From contig CBDHCQ010000004.1 in assembly GCA_965261255.1 (NCBI GenBank), forward strand, positions 310,001 to 374,000: a DNA stretch of 64,000 nucleotides. Direction: 5' to 3'. The DNA comes from Bin80 sp965261255. GTDB lineage: Bacteria; Bacteroidota; Rhodothermia; Rhodothermales; Bin80. This document shows positions 61,254-64,000 of this stretch, piece after piece (the stretch's first letter is position 1; each line of letters opens with the position of its first letter). The notes under the pieces were generated by a model. That model saw only the letters and a program-made list of their open reading frames with translations, made no database searches and had not been told where the DNA came from. Made by a program: the position numbers and the translations under genes.

Positions 61254-62922
61254 TACTAGGTTTATCAAGGCCGGCCTGATGATTGCGTTGTTCGTTTCGG
61301 CGGGCTGTGGATCCGATACAGATGAAAAAGCCCCGGAAATTGGCAGGCGCATGGTTGAGATCGCGTTTACTGATGTGACGGAGGAGGCGGGTTTGGGGGA
61401 CTTCCAGCATGAAACAGGCGCTTTTGGAGAGAAATGGTTTCCAGAGACGATGGGGGCAGGTGGTGGTTTCCTGGATTACGACAGCGATGGGACCCTGGAT
61501 GTGTTACTTGTTTCAGGTGGATTTTTTTCGTCAGGAGAGCGGGTATCGCCGCCGGCACTCCGACTGTATAAGGGCATCGGGGATGGCACGTTTTCGGAAG
61601 TCACACAGGAGTCTGGACTGGCAGGATTGCAGACCTATGCTTTCGGCGTCAGTGTTGCGGATTATGATAATGATACAGATGCAGACATTTTTGTCACTGC
61701 ATTGTACGAGAACCTCCTGCTGCGTAATGATGGGGGCGTATTTAGCGAAGTCGGTGCAGAAGCGGGTTTGGGAGACTATCGGGAGTGGAGTGCAGCAAGT
61801 GTGTTTATGGATGCAGATTTAGACGGATGGCTTGACCTTTATGTGGGCAACTATGTTGATTGGACGCCGGAAAAGGACATTTACTGCACACGCGTCGGAG
61901 ATAAGAAGTCCTATTGCACACCGGAGCAATATGAGGGGATATCGGGTCGCTTTTATGTCAACCGAGGTGACGGCACTTTTGATGAGCGATCCCATGATTT
62001 TAGGGGTTTGCCCGGAAAGACACTTGGAGCGGCCAGTCTGGACTTCAATGGAGATGGATGGCCCGATTTGATTGTGGCAAACGATACGCAACGTGATTTG
62101 CTTTTTGAAAACCAACGGGATGGCACATTCATTGAGAAAGGCATTGTAAGTGGCATTGCGTTTGATGAGACGGGGCGTGCACGCGCCGGTATGGGACTTG
62201 ATATTGGCGTTGTAGACGAAACAGGCAATGAGACGGTGTTTGTGGGGCATTTTTCGGGTGAGATGGTTGGCGTTTATCGTCACGCTGGTAATGGTATTTT
62301 TATCGAACGGGCAGCCGTTTCCCAGATTGGACGTCCCAGTTTACCTACACTGACCTTCGGTCTCTTGCTTGCTGATTTTGATCTGGACGGGGATCTGGAT
62401 CTCTTGGCGGCGAACGGCCACATAACCGAAGATATCGGAGAGGTAGAGGAGGGAATAACTTTTCGGCAGCGTACACAACTTTACGTGAATGAAGGGAGTG
62501 GTCTATTTTCCGAGCTTATGCCTGATGGCGTTCTTGCAGAGCTGATGGTAGCCCGGGGGGCTGCCTGGGCGGATTATGATATGGATGGAGATCCAGATGT
62601 GCTTATCAGTGAAAATGGAGGGCCTGCACGCCTCTGGCGCAATGACACGCAGCCTGGTAATTCATTAACCGTACAATTGACTGGATCCAGCAGTAATCGC
62701 GATGGCGTTGGCAGTCGCGTCCGTGTGAAAACAGATCAGGGATGGCAGGAGCGTTATGTGAGAGGAGGCGCAAGCTATCTTTCACAAAGCCAGCGATGGC
62801 CGCTGTTTGGGCTTGGGTTGTCTGCTGTTGCTGATTCCTTGGAAGTATATTGGCCTGATGGTACTTTGACCGTACGGGAGGCTGTATCCGCCGGGGTGAT
62901 CACATTAACGGAAGAACCATAG
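61246..62922 (+). CDS. CRTAC1 family lipoprotein, copy 3
   Basis: The ATG overlaps the end of copy 2 by 8 bases (ATGGGTAG). The product has 558 residues with lipoprotein signal ending VSAGC (about residue 24). Repeats DYDSDGTLDVLLVSGG, DYDNDTDADIFVTAL and the Cys pair YCTRVGDKKSYC match the other copies, and the ASPIC/UnbV end has RYVRGGASYLSQSQRWPLFGL. The three copies probably form one translational unit and possibly a complex or a set with related ligands. Confidence 0.88.
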   Translation: MGSTRFIKAGLMIALFVSAGCGSDTDEKAPEIGRRMVEIAFTDVTEEAGLGDFQHETGAFGEKWFPETMGAGGGFLDYDSDGTLDVLLVSGGFFSSGERVSPPALRLYKGIGDGTFSEVTQESGLAGLQTYAFGVSVADYDNDTDADIFVTALYENLLLRNDGGVFSEVGAEAGLGDYREWSAASVFMDADLDGWLDLYVGNYVDWTPEKDIYCTRVGDKKSYCTPEQYEGISGRFYVNRGDGTFDERSHDFRGLPGKTLGAASLDFNGDGWPDLIVANDTQRDLLFENQRDGTFIEKGIVSGIAFDETGRARAGMGLDIGVVDETGNETVFVGHFSGEMVGVYRHAGNGIFIERAAVSQIGRPSLPTLTFGLLLADFDLDGDLDLLAANGHITEDIGEVEEGITFRQRTQLYVNEGSGLFSELMPDGVLAELMVARGAAWADYDMDGDPDVLISENGGPARLWRNDTQPGNSLTVQLTGSSSNRDGVGSRVRVKTDQGWQERYVRGGASYLSQSQRWPLFGLGLSAVADSLEVYWPDGTLTVREAVSAGVITLTEEP

Positions 62923-63082
62923 CTGATTCATGAATATCCTATTGAAACCGGATACAGACGTCTGCATAAGCTTCTTGGGGTCCACGCACAGGGATAAGGC
63001 ACCGTCGGTAGTACGTGTATCGTTCCATCGTTCGGTGAATAAGCCGGTAGCGACAATTTGAAATTATGTCTTCCTTGGTACG
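62923..63082. other. Spacer before the TPR lipoprotein gene
   Basis: 160 bases without a reading frame of interest and without a clear terminator. It is the first real gap after the three coupled CRTAC1 genes, so a separate promoter for the TPR gene could lie here. Confidence 0.4.
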
Positions 63083-64000
63083 ATGAAAACAAGACTACTG
63101 CTGTTATTTCTGGTAGCCGCCGGCTGTTCTGAGCCGAACGGGGTTGCGGAAGAGCAACGAAAGAATCTTTCTCCGTGGGTAGCCAGATACATGCTTGAAG
63201 CAGAAAATGCATTCGGGCGGGGTATTTATGAGTTGGCGCTCACCTATACGGACAGTGTCGAGGCGTATGCACCAGAGTTGGCGGATCTTCATTACCTGCG
63301 TGGCAGGATATATACGCAACTCAATCGCCTGGATGTAGCACAGGCTGCTTATCAGACGGTTCTGGAGATAGATCCAGCATACGCCGGAGCCCGGTTTGCT
63401 ATGGGATTGAACAGTTTCCGGCGTGGCAAGCTTCGCGACGCCATCAACTTTTACCTGGAGGAGGAGTCTCAGGTTGGTCCAACCACGGCACTGTACCATG
63501 AACTGGGGCGGGCTTATGCCAAACTTGGTGTGCCAGACAGTGCCCAGATTGCGTATACGCAGGCTTTAACGCTTGACCCCGATCATGCGATGACTCACAT
63601 GTGGTTGGGACAGTTACTCGAGGAAACGGGAGATTTGGAAGGGGCATTAAGGACCTCCCTGGCTGGCTTGAGACTTCGCCCGGATGACCTGGACTACCAG
63701 TACATCGTAGGTACGCAGTATTTCAGGTTGGATTCTGCTGAAGCTGCGCTTCCGTACCTGGAACCGGTGGCCGAGAAGCGTTCATGGCATCACGGTGCAC
63801 AGTTCAATCTCGGACAAGTCTATATGCGGCTTGGGCGGGAGTCTGAAGCAGAGATGTATTTTGCAAGAGCAGATCAGGCACAGCAGCTTCAGCAGCGTGT
63901 TAATGAAGCACAGAACGCCATCAGCAATGATCCAGGGTCACCAGCCAACTGGATTGAGCTTGGTAACCGGCTTCGCCAGGCCAAGAGATATGGTCGTGCG
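63083..64000 (+). CDS. TPR-repeat lipoprotein (3' end cut by window)
   Basis: The frame is open from the ATG at 63083 to the right edge, 306 codons. The signal MKTRLLLLFLVAAGC gives a lipidated Cys15. Several TPR-like units follow: AYQTVLEIDPAYAGARFAMG, ALYHELGRAYAKLGVPDSAQ, AYTQALTLDPDHAMTHMWLG, QFNLGQVYMRLGRESEAE and NWIELGNRLRQAKRYGRA at the edge. CRTAC1 proteins are often encoded beside TPR proteins. Its C-terminal part is outside the window, so a catalytic or CRTAC1 fusion beyond the edge cannot be excluded. Confidence 0.88.
   Translation, partial: MKTRLLLLFLVAAGCSEPNGVAEEQRKNLSPWVARYMLEAENAFGRGIYELALTYTDSVEAYAPELADLHYLRGRIYTQLNRLDVAQAAYQTVLEIDPAYAGARFAMGLNSFRRGKLRDAINFYLEEESQVGPTTALYHELGRAYAKLGVPDSAQIAYTQALTLDPDHAMTHMWLGQLLEETGDLEGALRTSLAGLRLRPDDLDYQYIVGTQYFRLDSAEAALPYLEPVAEKRSWHHGAQFNLGQVYMRLGRESEAEMYFARADQAQQLQQRVNEAQNAISNDPGSPANWIELGNRLRQAKRYGRA

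Overview
This window looks like part of the chromosome of a Gram-negative, aerobic, probably marine heterotroph of the FCB group; Rhodothermota/Bacteroidota fits best. The evidence is a TonB-dependent receptor with a carboxypeptidase-like N-terminal domain, a secreted protein with a type IX secretion (T9SS)-like C-terminal sorting domain, a PorV/PorQ-type outer-membrane protein, CRTAC1 (FG-GAP plus ASPIC/UnbV) lipoproteins, a YphP/BrxA-type bacilliredoxin, Na+-coupled symporters and mostly weak Shine-Dalgarno sites. The taxonomic call is inference. I saw no tRNA, rRNA, CRISPR array, insertion sequence or prophage.

Layout. 1-8.2 kb: a truncated 4'-phosphopantetheinyl transferase, then minus-strand genes for a beta-propeller-like lipoprotein, an esterase translationally coupled to a large (alpha/alpha)6 glycosidase-like protein, and an APC permease with two Usp domains plus a small membrane protein. 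8.5-14.3 kb: a partly decayed sugar/sugar-acid locus. On the minus strand are an APH-type kinase and an enolase with two altered active-site residues, preceded by a remnant of the glycosidase family. On the plus strand are an SDR, an internally deleted mandelate-racemase-like gene, an SMP-30/gluconolactonase, an unassigned protein and another remnant.

14.3-25 kb: mostly housekeeping. PhoH-like ATPase; dapF with a TPR lipoprotein and a Cys/Met-metabolism PLP enzyme; rplU-rpmA-PpiD-like; FAH-family hydrolase; greA with a threonine aldolase; an NlpC/P60 lipoprotein lacking its catalytic Cys; a bacilliredoxin. 25-30.3 kb: a tandem duplication of a secreted choice-of-anchor-B protein. 30.3-37.3 kb: an apparent operon hslV, NYN protein, hslU, then three surface-polysaccharide-type genes. 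37.4-43.2 kb: purN-purH-mreB-mreC-dacB. 43.2-50.6 kb: S66 peptidase and WbqC (divergent), MscS channel, DUF4212/Na+ symporter pair, a small lipoprotein and an SGLT-type symporter.

50.8-64 kb: an outer-membrane/secretion locus with a TonB receptor, a T9SS-type secreted protein, a PorV-like protein, three tandem CRTAC1 lipoproteins and a TPR lipoprotein cut by the right edge. Several gaps here carry GC-rich hairpins.

The observations most worth following are the kinase/enolase pair with substitutions at positions equivalent to yeast Glu168 and His373, the operon whose dehydratase was deleted while both overlapping gene junctions survived, the NYN protein inside the HslVU operon, and the receptor/PorV/CRTAC1 array.
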